Below are positions 1 to 8,682 of a DNA stretch of 41,445 nucleotides, in pieces. Both the position numbers and the translations under genes were made by a program. The DNA comes from JANMZR01 sp031383555. GTDB lineage: Bacteria; Bacteroidota; Bacteroidia; Cytophagales; Spirosomataceae. The notes below the pieces were generated by a model. That model was given only the letters and a program-made list of their open reading frames with translations, had not been told where the DNA came from and did no database searches. Numbering within the stretch: position 1 is the stretch's first letter; every line of letters begins with the position of its first letter. The DNA lies in contig JANMZR010000133.1 of the NCBI GenBank assembly GCA_031383555.1, forward strand, positions 1 to 41,445, given 5' to 3'.

Positions 1-108
1 AAATCAGAGACGCTCGGAGCCAAGCCCCCCGAAGGTGCGATCGTGCTGTTCGACGGCACCAACGTCGATGCCTGGCAGAACGGGAAAATCCAGGAAGGCT
101 CACTGCTG
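1..108 (+). other. Foreign DUF1080-like gene fragment at chimeric contig end
   Basis: Read in frame from base 1 this stretch encodes residues such as PPEGAIVLFDGTNVDAW. That pattern is typical of the start of DUF1080 (3-keto-disaccharide hydrolase/laminin-G-like) domains, which are abundant in Planctomycetota and Verrucomicrobiota. The first 110 bases are 67/110 G+C, while the next 110 are 40/110. The fragment lacks both ends. Around base 108 the protein similarity switches, in a different frame, to an ABC exporter. I infer an assembly or library chimera rather than a biological fusion, with the junction at or near the GGG at 108-110. A real recent insertion is possible but unlikely. Confidence 0.7.
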
Positions 109-1019
109 GGAATATCACAGAATTTATATTGTATGTATATATTTTGACTTGGCCAGTTACTGCTTTAGGTTGGACCACCTCACAGATTCAAAGGGCAGCG
201 GCTTCACAGAAAAGAATAAATGAGTTTTTGCAAGAAAAATCTGAAATTATTTCTAAAAAAAATATTGATAGAGAAATAGAAGGTAATATTAAGTTTGATA
301 ATGTGAGCTTCACTTACCCCGATTCGGGTATTGTGGCTTTGAAAAACTTCAGTTTAAATGTAAAAGCTGGAGACTCTGTGGCAATATTAGGTACTACTGG
401 CTCTGGCAAAAGTACTATTGCCAATTTACTATGTAGGCTCTACGACGCTACTGAAGGCCAAATTGCTATTGATAGGTTGTCAATTAAAGATTTTAATGTA
501 AACCACCTTCGTGAAAATATAGGTTATGTGCCTCAGGATGTTTTTTTGTTTTCAGATAGTATTTCCAATAATATTAGGTTTGGCAAAAACGATATGACAC
601 AAGAGTCAATTGAAAAAGCGGCTCAAAATGCTGATTTATATGACAATGTGATTGATTTTACCAAAGGATTTAATACAGTATTGGGCGAGAGGGGTATTAC
701 ACTTTCTGGAGGCCAAAAGCAACGCCTTTCAATAGCTAGAGCCATTGCTAGAGAGCCTAAAATACTTATTCTTGACGATTGCCTTTCTGCTGTTGATACA
801 AAAACTGAGAACGCTATTTTAAATAATTTAGAGAAAATTATGGAAAATAAAACGACAGTAATTATTAGCCATAGAGTGTCATCAGCCAAGTTAGCAAATA
901 ATATAATTATGCTTGATAATGGAATGGTGGTTGAGGAAGGCACACACGAATCACTATTATTGAAAAACGGTTTTTATAAAGAATTGTATGAAAAGCAACT
1001 TCAGGTTGAAGAGGTTTAA
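108..1019 (+). CDS. ABC exporter, C-terminal part (end of membrane domain plus ATPase), 5' truncated
   Basis: This is the C-terminal ~304 residues of a type IV (MsbA/LmrA-like) ABC exporter half-transporter. The frame begins GNITEFILYVYILTWP, the last transmembrane helix of such proteins, so the true start lies upstream and is lost at the chimeric junction. The nucleotide-binding domain is complete: Walker A GTTGSGKST, Q-loop YVPQD, signature LSGGQ, Walker B ILILDD, D-loop SAVD and H-loop ISHR. The residue after the Walker B aspartate is Asp (LDDCLSAVD) rather than the usual catalytic Glu, as in the degenerate site of heterodimeric exporters, so it may pair with a second subunit. The substrate cannot be told. 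A TTG at 129 is internal, not a real start. A strong hairpin follows the stop codon. Confidence 0.88.
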   Translation, partial: GNITEFILYVYILTWPVTALGWTTSQIQRAAASQKRINEFLQEKSEIISKKNIDREIEGNIKFDNVSFTYPDSGIVALKNFSLNVKAGDSVAILGTTGSGKSTIANLLCRLYDATEGQIAIDRLSIKDFNVNHLRENIGYVPQDVFLFSDSISNNIRFGKNDMTQESIEKAAQNADLYDNVIDFTKGFNTVLGERGITLSGGQKQRLSIARAIAREPKILILDDCLSAVDTKTENAILNNLEKIMENKTTVIISHRVSSAKLANNIIMLDNGMVVEEGTHESLLLKNGFYKELYEKQLQVEEV

Positions 1020-1032
1020 TTTTATGCAAAAA

Positions 1033-1066
1033 AAATAGTGAATGAAATTGTTCTCATTCACTATTT
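1033..1066. terminator. Bidirectional terminator hairpin
   Basis: A perfect 13-bp inverted repeat (AAATAGTGAATGA at 1033-1045, TCATTCACTATTT at 1054-1066) has an 8-base loop. An A-run precedes it and reads as a T-run on the minus strand. It lies between the convergent ABC exporter gene and the broken small gene. Confidence 0.8.
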
Positions 1067-1082
1067 CAAAGAAATGATTTAA

Positions 1083-1338
1083 CTAAGCGGCTTTTTGACC
1101 GAATAGTTTACCAGCTAAAAGTGCCAAGATTGATCCACCAGCTCCATTTAGGAGTGTGCCAATTTATAAACGCCATCAGGGTTTTAAACCAGCTGTTGCA
1201 GCGGTAGTTTTACCACCAAGGCTATCAAATAAGCCAAGAGCAACATTTGTGATATTACTTTGATTGTATTTCACTAATGGAAAATAGTTGCTTAAAACCA
1301 ACTACTGCTCCAACTACTGCTTGAGTTTCATTAGTCAT
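1083..1338 (-). pseudogene. Small glycine/alanine-rich protein gene broken by frameshifts
   Basis: Starting at ATG 1338 the minus strand encodes MTNETQAVVGAVVGFKQ and stops after 27 residues at 1255-1257. Protein-like sequence continues in other frames: NITNVALGLFDSLGGKTTAA, then PDGVYKLAHS, then GAGGSILALLAGKLFGQKAA ending in TAG at 1083. Joining them needs about three single-base frame changes: near 1257, near the A-run around 1185, and near 1160. The result would be a protein of roughly 85 residues with Gly/Ala-rich, possibly membrane-interacting segments. I do not recognise the family. It is either a decayed gene or a run of base-call errors near a poor contig end; the chimeric start nearby makes error plausible. 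Confidence 0.55.
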
Positions 1339-1435
1339 TATAAAGAATAAATGGTTAGTGATTAAAAAAATAGTTTGGGCAGGGAAATTGCAAGTTTTTA
1401 TTTTAATTGCAATATTTTTGCTTTTTTCTTTTTTT

Positions 1436-2752
1436 TTAATTAATGTATTTACCACTTATTCTGTTAAGTTCTATTTCGTTAATTTTAGCGGTAAATTCGG
1501 CTTCAATTAGTCGGGTTTCGGCAGCAACGGCATTTCGTTGTACCTCTCTTAATTCATAGGCAGTGGAATTACCCACTCTATATCTTTCAAAGGCAATTTC
1601 GGTATTTAAATAGGCTATTTTATAGTTTTCTGTTTCGAGTTTTATGAGTTCTAAGGCGTTTTTATAATTTTGAAAACTACGCTCAACCATCAAATTCATT
1701 TGATTAATTACATCTTTTTCTTGTATTTGATTTATTTCTGAAACCAACTTTGCATTTTCAATTCTACGTTTCAAATTATAACCATCAAAAATATTTATGG
1801 ATGCACGAAGGCCATAGTTAAAAGCCAAAAACTGTGATTGTTTGGTAGCCTGCGGGGCTCCAGCACCTATATTATTTAAGTTGTAATTATAGCCGGAGAA
1901 AAAATCAAATACTGGCATTTGAGCCGCCTTTTGAGCTTTTATATCCAAATCGGCCAAATTATTATTCAATTTGGCTTGATTTAAGGTAGGGTTTGAACTC
2001 AAAGAAGCCGCTTTTATACTTTCAACATCCAAAAACTGATCAATATCTATGGAGTCAATAGTGGCAAAAGAATTCGTTGGAAGCTGCACTAATAAATTGT
2101 TCAAAGCCATTTTTGTATTATTTACAGCTTGTTCTGCCGCAATTAAGTCAGACTTGTCTTGGTTATAATCTACCTGTGATGATAGAAAATCTACTCGAGA
2201 ACCCTGCCCAACATCATAGCGATCTTTTGATAGTTTGAGCCGATCATTAGAAATTTCAAGCCCCTTTTTTAAGTTCTTCACTCTTTTTTCTCCTCTTACA
2301 ACATCGTAATAAGTTGACAATACTTGGGCAACTGTGTTTACGATAATGCTTTTAGCATTGTTTTCTGCCAATTGCTGTAATTTGCCAAGCTGGTTTCGAG
2401 CAATATACATGCCTTTACCATTAAATAATGTCCAGGTTAAGCTTATACCAGCATTCCCTGTATTATTCTGAACACCTTTTCTGTTGATAATCGGCAACTT
2501 TTCATCGAAAAATTTCAGCTCAGTATTATTAATATTATAATTTCTTTGAACATTACCGATAATTGTAGGCAGCATACCTGCATTGCCTTTTGTATTATTT
2601 GACTCGGCTAATTTAATTTGAGTATTACTTATTTTTATAGCATAGTTATTTTGCAAAGCAATTGAAATGGCTTTCTCAGGACTAAGCATTTCCTGACAAA
2701 ATATACACTTTGAGGCTATTAGTATTGTAAAGAGTAAAGTGTTTTTATACAT
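1436..2752 (-). CDS. TolC-family outer membrane efflux protein
   Basis: The 438-residue protein belongs to the outer membrane efflux protein (OEP/TolC) family, which forms trimeric outer-membrane channels coupled to inner-membrane pumps through adaptor proteins. It begins with a signal peptide of about 19 residues (hydrophobic LLFTILIAS, cleavage near FCQ). Two similar halves follow, rich in long helices with Asn/Gln/Ala heptads; motifs include ISIALQNNYAIKISN near the N-terminus and YRVGNSTAYELREVQRN near the C-terminus. Length is normal for the family. No membrane-fusion protein or RND pump lies next to it. The truncated ABC exporter is convergent, so a functional link is only a guess. Confidence 0.9.
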   Translation of the reverse strand: MYKNTLLFTILIASKCIFCQEMLSPEKAISIALQNNYAIKISNTQIKLAESNNTKGNAGMLPTIIGNVQRNYNINNTELKFFDEKLPIINRKGVQNNTGNAGISLTWTLFNGKGMYIARNQLGKLQQLAENNAKSIIVNTVAQVLSTYYDVVRGEKRVKNLKKGLEISNDRLKLSKDRYDVGQGSRVDFLSSQVDYNQDKSDLIAAEQAVNNTKMALNNLLVQLPTNSFATIDSIDIDQFLDVESIKAASLSSNPTLNQAKLNNNLADLDIKAQKAAQMPVFDFFSGYNYNLNNIGAGAPQATKQSQFLAFNYGLRASINIFDGYNLKRRIENAKLVSEINQIQEKDVINQMNLMVERSFQNYKNALELIKLETENYKIAYLNTEIAFERYRVGNSTAYELREVQRNAVAAETRLIEAEFTAKINEIELNRISGKYIN

Positions 2753-2831
2753 GTAAGTGAATTATGGAAAATTAAAATTAGGATTTAAAATTAAATATTT
2801 AAGCTTGCTTTATAGGTTAAATGATAGAATT

Positions 2832-3380
2832 TTATTCTTTTATTTGACATCTCTCGTTAATGAGCAAATTTAGATTTTCTTTTATTTTTAAGCTTGTAAT
2901 CCTGTTATCGAAATCATCTTTATAAAGTGCTTTAAGTTCTTTGCGCTTCATAGCTTCTATAAATCTTCTAATATCTACTTCATTTTCAAGTATTAATTCT
3001 GGAACAGTAATAAGGTTGCCATCACTACCTTTAGCTACCATTGTAAAGTAGGAAGTATTAGTATGTATTTTTTCGCCTGTGCTAATATTCTCAGAAACCA
3101 CTCTAATTCCGATTACTAATGATGAATTACCCACATAGTTAACGGAAGCATAAAGTGAAACAAGCTCTCCAACATTTATTGGACTCAAAAAATTAACACC
3201 TTCCACAGACACTGTTACGCAGTACGTGCCAGCATGTCTTGTAGCACATGCATAAGCAACTTTATCCATTAAAGAAAGTATGATACCACCATGTATTTTG
3301 CCTCCAAAATTGGCATATGCGGGGATCATCAATTCAGTAATAGTGGTTTTTGAATGTGAAACGGGTCGAGCTTTTGCCAT
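2832..3380 (-). CDS. Hotdog-fold acyl-CoA thioesterase (YciA/BFIT type)
   Basis: The 182-residue cytoplasmic hotdog-fold protein should hydrolyse acyl-CoA thioesters to free acid and CoA. The hallmark segment NFGGKIHGGIILSLMDKVA lies at residues 24-42; N24 and D39 match the catalytic Asn/Asp of YciA-like acyl-CoA thioesterases. The family core (VEGVNFLSPINVGELV, then GEKIHTNTSYFTMVA) follows. A C-terminal extension of about 50 charged, helical residues follows the hotdog core. The gene sits 79 bp upstream of the tolC-like gene on the same strand and could be co-transcribed with it. Preferred chain length cannot be read from the sequence. Confidence 0.88.
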   Translation of the reverse strand: MAKARPVSHSKTTITELMIPAYANFGGKIHGGIILSLMDKVAYACATRHAGTYCVTVSVEGVNFLSPINVGELVSLYASVNYVGNSSLVIGIRVVSENISTGEKIHTNTSYFTMVAKGSDGNLITVPELILENEVDIRRFIEAMKRKELKALYKDDFDNRITSLKIKENLNLLINERCQIKE

Positions 3381-3487
3381 TTTGTTAAATTTTATCCAAT
3401 TTACATAAAAATAAAAATTTTGCTATCCTAAATAATTGTTAACCAAAAAATAAATCATACTTATATAATTCTAGAAAGATAAAATGG

Positions 3488-3495
3488 TATATTTG
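3488..3495 (+). promoter_or_regulatory. Bacteroidota -7 promoter box (TATATTTG)
   Basis: TATATTTG matches the TAnnTTTG -7 consensus. It ends 8 bases before the probable TTG start of the next gene, so the transcript would have almost no leader. I see no convincing -33 TTTG at the right distance. Confidence 0.45.
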
Positions 3496-3503
3496 CACTC
3501 GTT

Positions 3504-3863
3504 TTGAAAAAATCAACCAACATATCATCCATTTTTATTGCTTCTTTGGCAGTATTGTTACTTTTTGTGTCGTCATTTTCTGTTACGAATACAATTAAGA
3601 TTGATCCCGATAGTTCCAACTCCAAAACAAAGGAGGCAAGTAAAAAGCAAAATTCAGAAGGTAAGTTTTACTTTTCAAAAACTACAATTGAAGCGGTTTT
3701 TAGTCAAATTATTCCAGGTATTGACTCAGCTTCAGTTACTTTTTTAAGCTTGGAATTCAAATCAATCATAAAGGAGCAAGCAATCTCTTTTATGCAATTT
3801 TTTACCCGTCAACTTTATTTAGAAATACTTTTCGAGCACCTTTTGGCTCCAAATGCACCCTGA
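3504..3863 (+). CDS. Small secreted or membrane-anchored hypothetical protein
   Basis: The 119-residue protein is unrecognised. The N-terminus (MKKSTNISSIFIASLAVLLLFVSSFS) is a clear signal peptide or membrane anchor. A Ser/Lys-rich polar linker follows (about residues 34-52), then a mixed hydrophobic/charged tail ending APNAP. The start is the TTG at 3504: the upstream ATG at 3485 is in another frame and quickly hits a stop, and the Lys-rich, hydrophobic N-terminus begins exactly here. A TAnnTTTG box lies directly upstream. It precedes secDF on the same strand by about 100 bp, but nothing in it suggests a secretion role. Confidence 0.6.
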   Translation: MKKSTNISSIFIASLAVLLLFVSSFSVTNTIKIDPDSSNSKTKEASKKQNSEGKFYFSKTTIEAVFSQIIPGIDSASVTFLSLEFKSIIKEQAISFMQFFTRQLYLEILFEHLLAPNAP

Positions 3864-3965
3864 TTTTCTTAATAAATTCCTTTTTTTTTACAAATTTACT
3901 TACTATTTAATTCAATCGAAATACCTTAGAATAGGTTTCTAAAGGTGTTTTCAAATTAATCAAAA

Positions 3966-6941
3966 ATGAAAAATAAAAACGTTACCATTTGGCTTACAGG
4001 CATCATATCATTACTATGCCTTTTCTTTTTAACATATACTTGGAAAGCCAACAATATCAACGACGATGCCATAAAGTATGCCAGCAAATCGGGCAAATAT
4101 GTGCCTGCCAAAAAACAAAACTTTATCGATTCATTATGGAAAGAAAAAGTGTTCCTAGGAAGCACTACCGAGGAAGTATTTAAGCGCCAACTACAAAAAG
4201 GCCTTGATTTACAAGGAGGCTTACATGTTATTTTGGAGGTTTCACCTATTGAAATAATACGCTCACTTTCAGGCAATAGTACCGACGCTAAGTTTCGTAA
4301 AGCACTTACCGATGCGCAAAACGCACAAGCAACAAGTAATGAAAACATCAATAATTTATTTTATGATGCTTATGCTAAAGCAGGAGGCACTAGCTTGGCT
4401 ATAGTATTTGCAAATAGTACCAATAGAGGTAAAATTAATTACCAATCGTCAAATGCTGAGGTGAAAAAAATGATTGATAGCGAGGTGGAAGATGCTATAG
4501 ATCGTTCATATAAAATTATCCGCTCACGTGTCGATAAATTTGGAGTAACCAACCCAGTAATTCAAAGAATACCAGGCTCAGGCCGTATTCAAGTTGAGCT
4601 TCCGGGTATTGATAACCCCGAGCGTGTAAAGAAATTATTGACAGGAGCTGCCAAATTGGAATTTTGTGAGGTTTACGAAATACAATCGTACAATGCTGGT
4701 TTGGAGCAACTGGGTGCTTATTTGACAAGTAAAGATTTAGAAGAAAAAATAGCTTCGAAAAAGGTAACATCAACTGATACATCAAAAGCAGGAAACAGCC
4801 TAGAGTCGGCATTGGCAGGTAAAGGAGCCGCTAAAAAAGATTCAGCACTGGCAGATTCAACCTCTCAAATTGGTTTAGCAAAATTGTTTTTCCCAATTGG
4901 AAATGGCGACTTGGGTGTATTTATAAAGGACACCGCCAAGGTAAATGAGATTTTTAGAAGACCAGAAGTGAAGACTATGTTTCCTCAAGATCTTTCTTTT
5001 GTATATGACGTAAAATCAAAAACTGAAACAACTAAAGGGAATAGAGATTTTGTAGAGATGTATGCCATTAAGAGGTTAGCGGGTGGAAAAGCTGCTTTAG
5101 AAGGCGACGTTATTAGTGATGCAAGAAGTGATTATGACGAAATGCGTCGAATTGAGGTAACTATGGGTATGAATTCGGAGGGCGCTAGGAAATGGAAAAA
5201 TGTAACAGCGGCTAATATTGGAAAAAGAATTGCAATTTTATTAGATAATAACGTTTATTCTGCTCCAGTAGTGAACGGCGAAATACCAAACGGTCGCTCA
5301 AGTATTACGGGTAGTTTTACATTAGAGGAGGGCCAAGACCTGGCCAATGTATTAAAGGCAGGTAAGTTACCTGCGCCAACAAGAATAGTTGAAGAGGCTT
5401 ATGTTGGCCCATCGTTGGGTAAAGAAGCCATCAATCAGGGATATTTATCAATGGCTTTTGGCTTAGGTTTAGTTGTATTGTTTATGATTTTATATTATGG
5501 TAATCCAGGTTGGGTGGCCAATATCGCTTTGATATTCAACATATTCTTTATCATTGGTGTTTTGGTTCAAATAACTGCAGTATTAACCTTGCCGGGTATT
5601 GCTGGGCTTGTACTTACACTCGGTATGGCGGTTGATGCCAATGTATTGATTAATGAACGAATAAAAGAAGAATTGAAAGCTGGAAAAGGTTTGTTGAATG
5701 CCATAAATATTGGTTATGAAAAGGCACTATCAGCTATTATTGACGGTAACGTAACTACTATATTAATTGGAGTTATTTTAATAATATTTAGTGCAGGTTC
5801 AGTAAAAGGCTTCGGAGTAGTACTTTGTATTGGTTTGATCACTTCGGTATTCACATCTGTTTTTATATCACATATTATAATGGAATGGCTGGCCAAAAGG
5901 GTAATTGCAGCTGGTAATGAGAAAAAAATGACCTTTGAAACATTTATTTCAAAAGGTGTTTTTGCTAACTTAAACTTTGATTTTATTGGTAAAAGAAAGT
6001 ACTCATATTGGGCATCGTGGGGATTGATTGCCATTGGTTTTGCAGCCATAATATATAAAGGTGGTTTCAATTTGGGAGTTGACTTTAAGGGTGGTCGTAG
6101 CTATATTGTTGAATTCAATTCGCCAGTAGAGGCTTCAAAAGTGAGAGACGTAATTTCTCCTAATTTTCGAAACAATTCTTTGGAAGTAAAAACGTACGAC
6201 ACCAATGATAAATTAAAAATAACAACTTCCTATTTGGTTGAAGATGAGTCGCTAGAGGCTTCAAATAAGGTAAAAGATGCTTTATCGGCTGGTTTGTCAA
6301 ACTTCTCGGCACAAGCACCTAAAATATTATCTGAGTCGAAAGTGGGTGCCACCATTGCCGATGATATTTTGAGAACCTCATTTTTATCAATTTTCTATTC
6401 ATTGATTTCGATTTTTATTTATATCTGGATCAGGTTCCGAAAGTGGCAATATTCACTTGGTGGAGTTATTGCCTTATTACACGATGCCCTAATTGTGTTG
6501 GGTATGGTTGGAATTTGCAGAGTATTTGGCTGGTCACTTGAAGTTGACCAAGTATTTATTGCGGCTGTATTAACGGTAATTGGTTATTCAATAAACGACA
6601 CTGTGGTTGTATTTGACCGTATTCGTGAATACTTAGGGCCCAACCCTGACTTGAGCAATAAGCCATTAATGATTGAAACAATTAATAAATCGATCAACCA
6701 AACCATGAGCCGTACAATTATGACCGCCACAACAGTATTTTTGGTAGTAACTGTATTGCTGTTTTTTGGTGGTGAAGTATTGAGAGGTTTCTCATTTGCC
6801 ATGTTTATTGGTTGTTTAATTGGAACTTATTCATCAATATTTGTGGCAGCCCCAATAGTGGTTGATTTTCAAAGGAAAAAATTAGCAACAGCTACAGTAA
6901 CAGCAGAAATTAACCCTTCAAAATCAAATAAAAAGAAATAA
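3966..6941 (+). CDS. secDF: Protein translocase subunit SecDF (fused SecD-SecF)
   Basis: A 991-residue fusion of SecD and SecF, the RND-type subunits that use the proton-motive force to complete Sec-dependent export at the inner membrane. The fused form is usual in Bacteroidota. The SecD half has an N-terminal membrane helix (about residues 8-25), the D1 motif DLQGG at 81-85, a large periplasmic domain, and membrane helices from about 490 with GMAVDANVLINERIKEE near 553. The SecF half carries GVDFKGGRSY near 704 and GYSINDTVVVFDRIRE near 872, with the conserved Asp residues of the proton path. The Ala/Lys/Ser-rich stretch at about 268-300 looks like a lineage-specific periplasmic insertion. 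A strong terminator follows, so the transcript probably ends here. Confidence 0.97.
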   Translation: MKNKNVTIWLTGIISLLCLFFLTYTWKANNINDDAIKYASKSGKYVPAKKQNFIDSLWKEKVFLGSTTEEVFKRQLQKGLDLQGGLHVILEVSPIEIIRSLSGNSTDAKFRKALTDAQNAQATSNENINNLFYDAYAKAGGTSLAIVFANSTNRGKINYQSSNAEVKKMIDSEVEDAIDRSYKIIRSRVDKFGVTNPVIQRIPGSGRIQVELPGIDNPERVKKLLTGAAKLEFCEVYEIQSYNAGLEQLGAYLTSKDLEEKIASKKVTSTDTSKAGNSLESALAGKGAAKKDSALADSTSQIGLAKLFFPIGNGDLGVFIKDTAKVNEIFRRPEVKTMFPQDLSFVYDVKSKTETTKGNRDFVEMYAIKRLAGGKAALEGDVISDARSDYDEMRRIEVTMGMNSEGARKWKNVTAANIGKRIAILLDNNVYSAPVVNGEIPNGRSSITGSFTLEEGQDLANVLKAGKLPAPTRIVEEAYVGPSLGKEAINQGYLSMAFGLGLVVLFMILYYGNPGWVANIALIFNIFFIIGVLVQITAVLTLPGIAGLVLTLGMAVDANVLINERIKEELKAGKGLLNAINIGYEKALSAIIDGNVTTILIGVILIIFSAGSVKGFGVVLCIGLITSVFTSVFISHIIMEWLAKRVIAAGNEKKMTFETFISKGVFANLNFDFIGKRKYSYWASWGLIAIGFAAIIYKGGFNLGVDFKGGRSYIVEFNSPVEASKVRDVISPNFRNNSLEVKTYDTNDKLKITTSYLVEDESLEASNKVKDALSAGLSNFSAQAPKILSESKVGATIADDILRTSFLSIFYSLISIFIYIWIRFRKWQYSLGGVIALLHDALIVLGMVGICRVFGWSLEVDQVFIAAVLTVIGYSINDTVVVFDRIREYLGPNPDLSNKPLMIETINKSINQTMSRTIMTATTVFLVVTVLLFFGGEVLRGFSFAMFIGCLIGTYSSIFVAAPIVVDFQRKKLATATVTAEINPSKSNKKK

Positions 6942-6950
6942 TTTTAATTG

Positions 6951-6978
6951 AAGCCGTGAAATTTAGTTTTCACGGCTT
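6951..6978 (+). terminator. Rho-independent terminator of secDF
   Basis: An 11-bp perfect stem (AAGCCGTGAAA at 6951-6961, TTTCACGGCTT at 6968-6978) with a 6-base loop is followed by a T-run, 10 bp after the secDF stop codon. Confidence 0.9.
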
Positions 6979-7112
6979 TTTTATTTGGAAATGAGTTTGT
7001 ACTTTGTATAATAATTTTGCAAAATGATTAAAACATAATTTTATATTTTTAATTTTCGCAAAAAACCGAATAAAATTTTGTCATTTAACTTTAAATAACT
7101 AAACTTTAATTT

Positions 7113-8585
7113 ATGAGCAATAGTATTTGGCGTAAAAAGCCCATGAGTGCCTTCGAGGCTGACATTAAAAATAGTAAATTAAAACGTGTATTAGGTAAGT
7201 GGAGCCTTACAGCAATAGGAATTGGGGGTATAATTGGTGGTGGTATTTTTGTGCTAACGGGTACAGCGGCACACTATCATGCGGGGCCAGCCTTAGCACT
7301 TTCATTTGTAGTAGCAGGTATTGGTTGTGTGTTTGCGGCCCTTTGTTACTCAGAGTTTGCTAGTATGATTCCTGTGGAGGGTTCAGCCTACGCCTATGCT
7401 TATGGCACCATTGGTGAGTTATTCGCTTGGATTATTGGTTGGGGTCTTATTCTGGAATATGCAATGGGTGCTATGACGGTTGCTGTATCTTGGTCTGGGT
7501 ATTTTAATAAATTTCTACATCTTTTCGGCATTGATATTCCCTATTGGCTTCGAAATGACCCTTTCACAGCGGCAAATTATGCTAAAGACAATAACTTAGA
7601 GGCAGCTGGATTTTCTTTTAATTTACCTGCTTTTTTGATTACATGGTTGGTAACTTGGATATTGGTAAAAGGAATAAAGGAAGCAGCCAATACAAATAAC
7701 CTAATTGTAATTTTAAAAACATCAGCCGTGTTATTTGTAATTATAGTGGGTGTATTTTTTATAAATTCTGATAACTGGGTTCCTTTTATACCTGAGCCAG
7801 AAATGGTAGCTCATGCTGGAGGTGAAATGAAAGAAGCCTATGGAATTAGGGGTATTTTTAGTGGAGCTGCAGCTATATTTTTTGCCTATATTGGCTTTGA
7901 TGTGGTTTCTACCTCTGCAGGAGAGGCTATAAATCCTAAAAAAGACGTCCCATTTGCAATTATTGCTTCTTTGGCAATATGTACAGTACTATATATTGCG
8001 GTAGCCATGGTACTTACTGGCATGATTAACTATAAAGACATTACCGGTGACGCATTAAAGGCACCCGTTGCCTACGCTTTTGATAAAGTGGGTCAGCCTT
8101 GGGCAGTTTTTATAATTACAGCAGCTGCCACAATTGGTTTGGTTTCAGTGATGTTAGTTATGATGTTAGGTCAAACACGGGTATTTTTAGGAATGTCAAA
8201 GGACAACCTTTTACCAGGCTTTTTTAAAGAAATTCATCCCAAATTTCAAACACCTTGGAAAAGCACAATATTGGTAGGTCTATTAGTTTCAGTTGTTGCA
8301 GCTTTTACACCTATTGGTGTTTTGAGTGACATGACAAGTTTTGGTACCTTATTTGCTTTTGCTATGGTATGTTTAGCAGTTCTTTTATTGCGTATTCGTG
8401 AGCCTGAAAGAGACCGACCTTTCAAAACGCCGATGTTAAAACTAATAGCTCCATTAGGTATATTTACGAATTTTGGTCTTATTATGTTATTGGATGGTCT
8501 TGCACAAAAATTAGCTATGGCTTGGATGGCCGTTGGTTTAATTGTATATTTTGTTTACAGTCGAAAAAAGAGCTTTTTGAATTAA
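7113..8585 (+). CDS. APC-family amino acid permease
   Basis: A 490-residue polytopic inner-membrane protein of the amino acid-polyamine-organocation superfamily, closest in appearance to the cationic amino acid transporter (CAT/YfnA) group. Helix 1 carries GIGGIIGGGIFVLTGTAA, the unwound glycine-rich substrate-binding segment. Helix 3 and the following loop carry the family pattern CYSEFASMIPVEGSAYAYAY. FAYIGFDVVSTSAGEAINPKKDVP is the conserved helix 6 region. About 12 hydrophobic segments are visible and the length is normal. The start ATG at 7113 fits the N-terminal cytoplasmic helix typical of the group. It is a single-gene unit between two terminators. The specific amino acid cannot be assigned. 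Confidence 0.93.
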   Translation: MSNSIWRKKPMSAFEADIKNSKLKRVLGKWSLTAIGIGGIIGGGIFVLTGTAAHYHAGPALALSFVVAGIGCVFAALCYSEFASMIPVEGSAYAYAYGTIGELFAWIIGWGLILEYAMGAMTVAVSWSGYFNKFLHLFGIDIPYWLRNDPFTAANYAKDNNLEAAGFSFNLPAFLITWLVTWILVKGIKEAANTNNLIVILKTSAVLFVIIVGVFFINSDNWVPFIPEPEMVAHAGGEMKEAYGIRGIFSGAAAIFFAYIGFDVVSTSAGEAINPKKDVPFAIIASLAICTVLYIAVAMVLTGMINYKDITGDALKAPVAYAFDKVGQPWAVFIITAAATIGLVSVMLVMMLGQTRVFLGMSKDNLLPGFFKEIHPKFQTPWKSTILVGLLVSVVAAFTPIGVLSDMTSFGTLFAFAMVCLAVLLLRIREPERDRPFKTPMLKLIAPLGIFTNFGLIMLLDGLAQKLAMAWMAVGLIVYFVYSRKKSFLN

Positions 8586-8630
8586 TTCTAATAAAATAAA
8601 TAAGATAAATAAGTAAAAATTTAAAAAAGC

Positions 8631-8666
8631 AAAAAGGCTCAATTTTTTCAGAAATTGAGCCTTTTT
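8631..8666. terminator. Bidirectional terminator between permease and DUF1573 genes
   Basis: A 15-bp inverted repeat (8631-8645 with 8652-8666, core GGCTCAATTT/AAATTGAGCC) is flanked by an A-run on the left and a T-run on the right, so it can serve both converging genes. Confidence 0.88.
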
Positions 8667-8682
8667 TAATAAACAGGAATAA

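Noticed and set aside
35..223. Open frame at the 5' end that crosses the chimeric junction
   Set aside because: It lies in neither the DUF1080 frame nor the ABC frame, and half of it is foreign DNA.
1255..1455. 66-residue minus-strand frame before the tolC-like gene
   Set aside because: Only its last 27 codons look protein-like; they are the start of the frameshifted gene at 1083-1338. The rest is low-complexity.
5714..6070. 118-residue minus-strand frame inside secDF
   Set aside because: It is fully embedded in a certain gene on the other strand; the composition is that of an antisense shadow.
7012..7019. TAATTTTG as promoter of the permease gene
   Set aside because: It matches the -7 consensus, but no TTTG lies at the usual 18-20-base spacing; retained only as a possibility.
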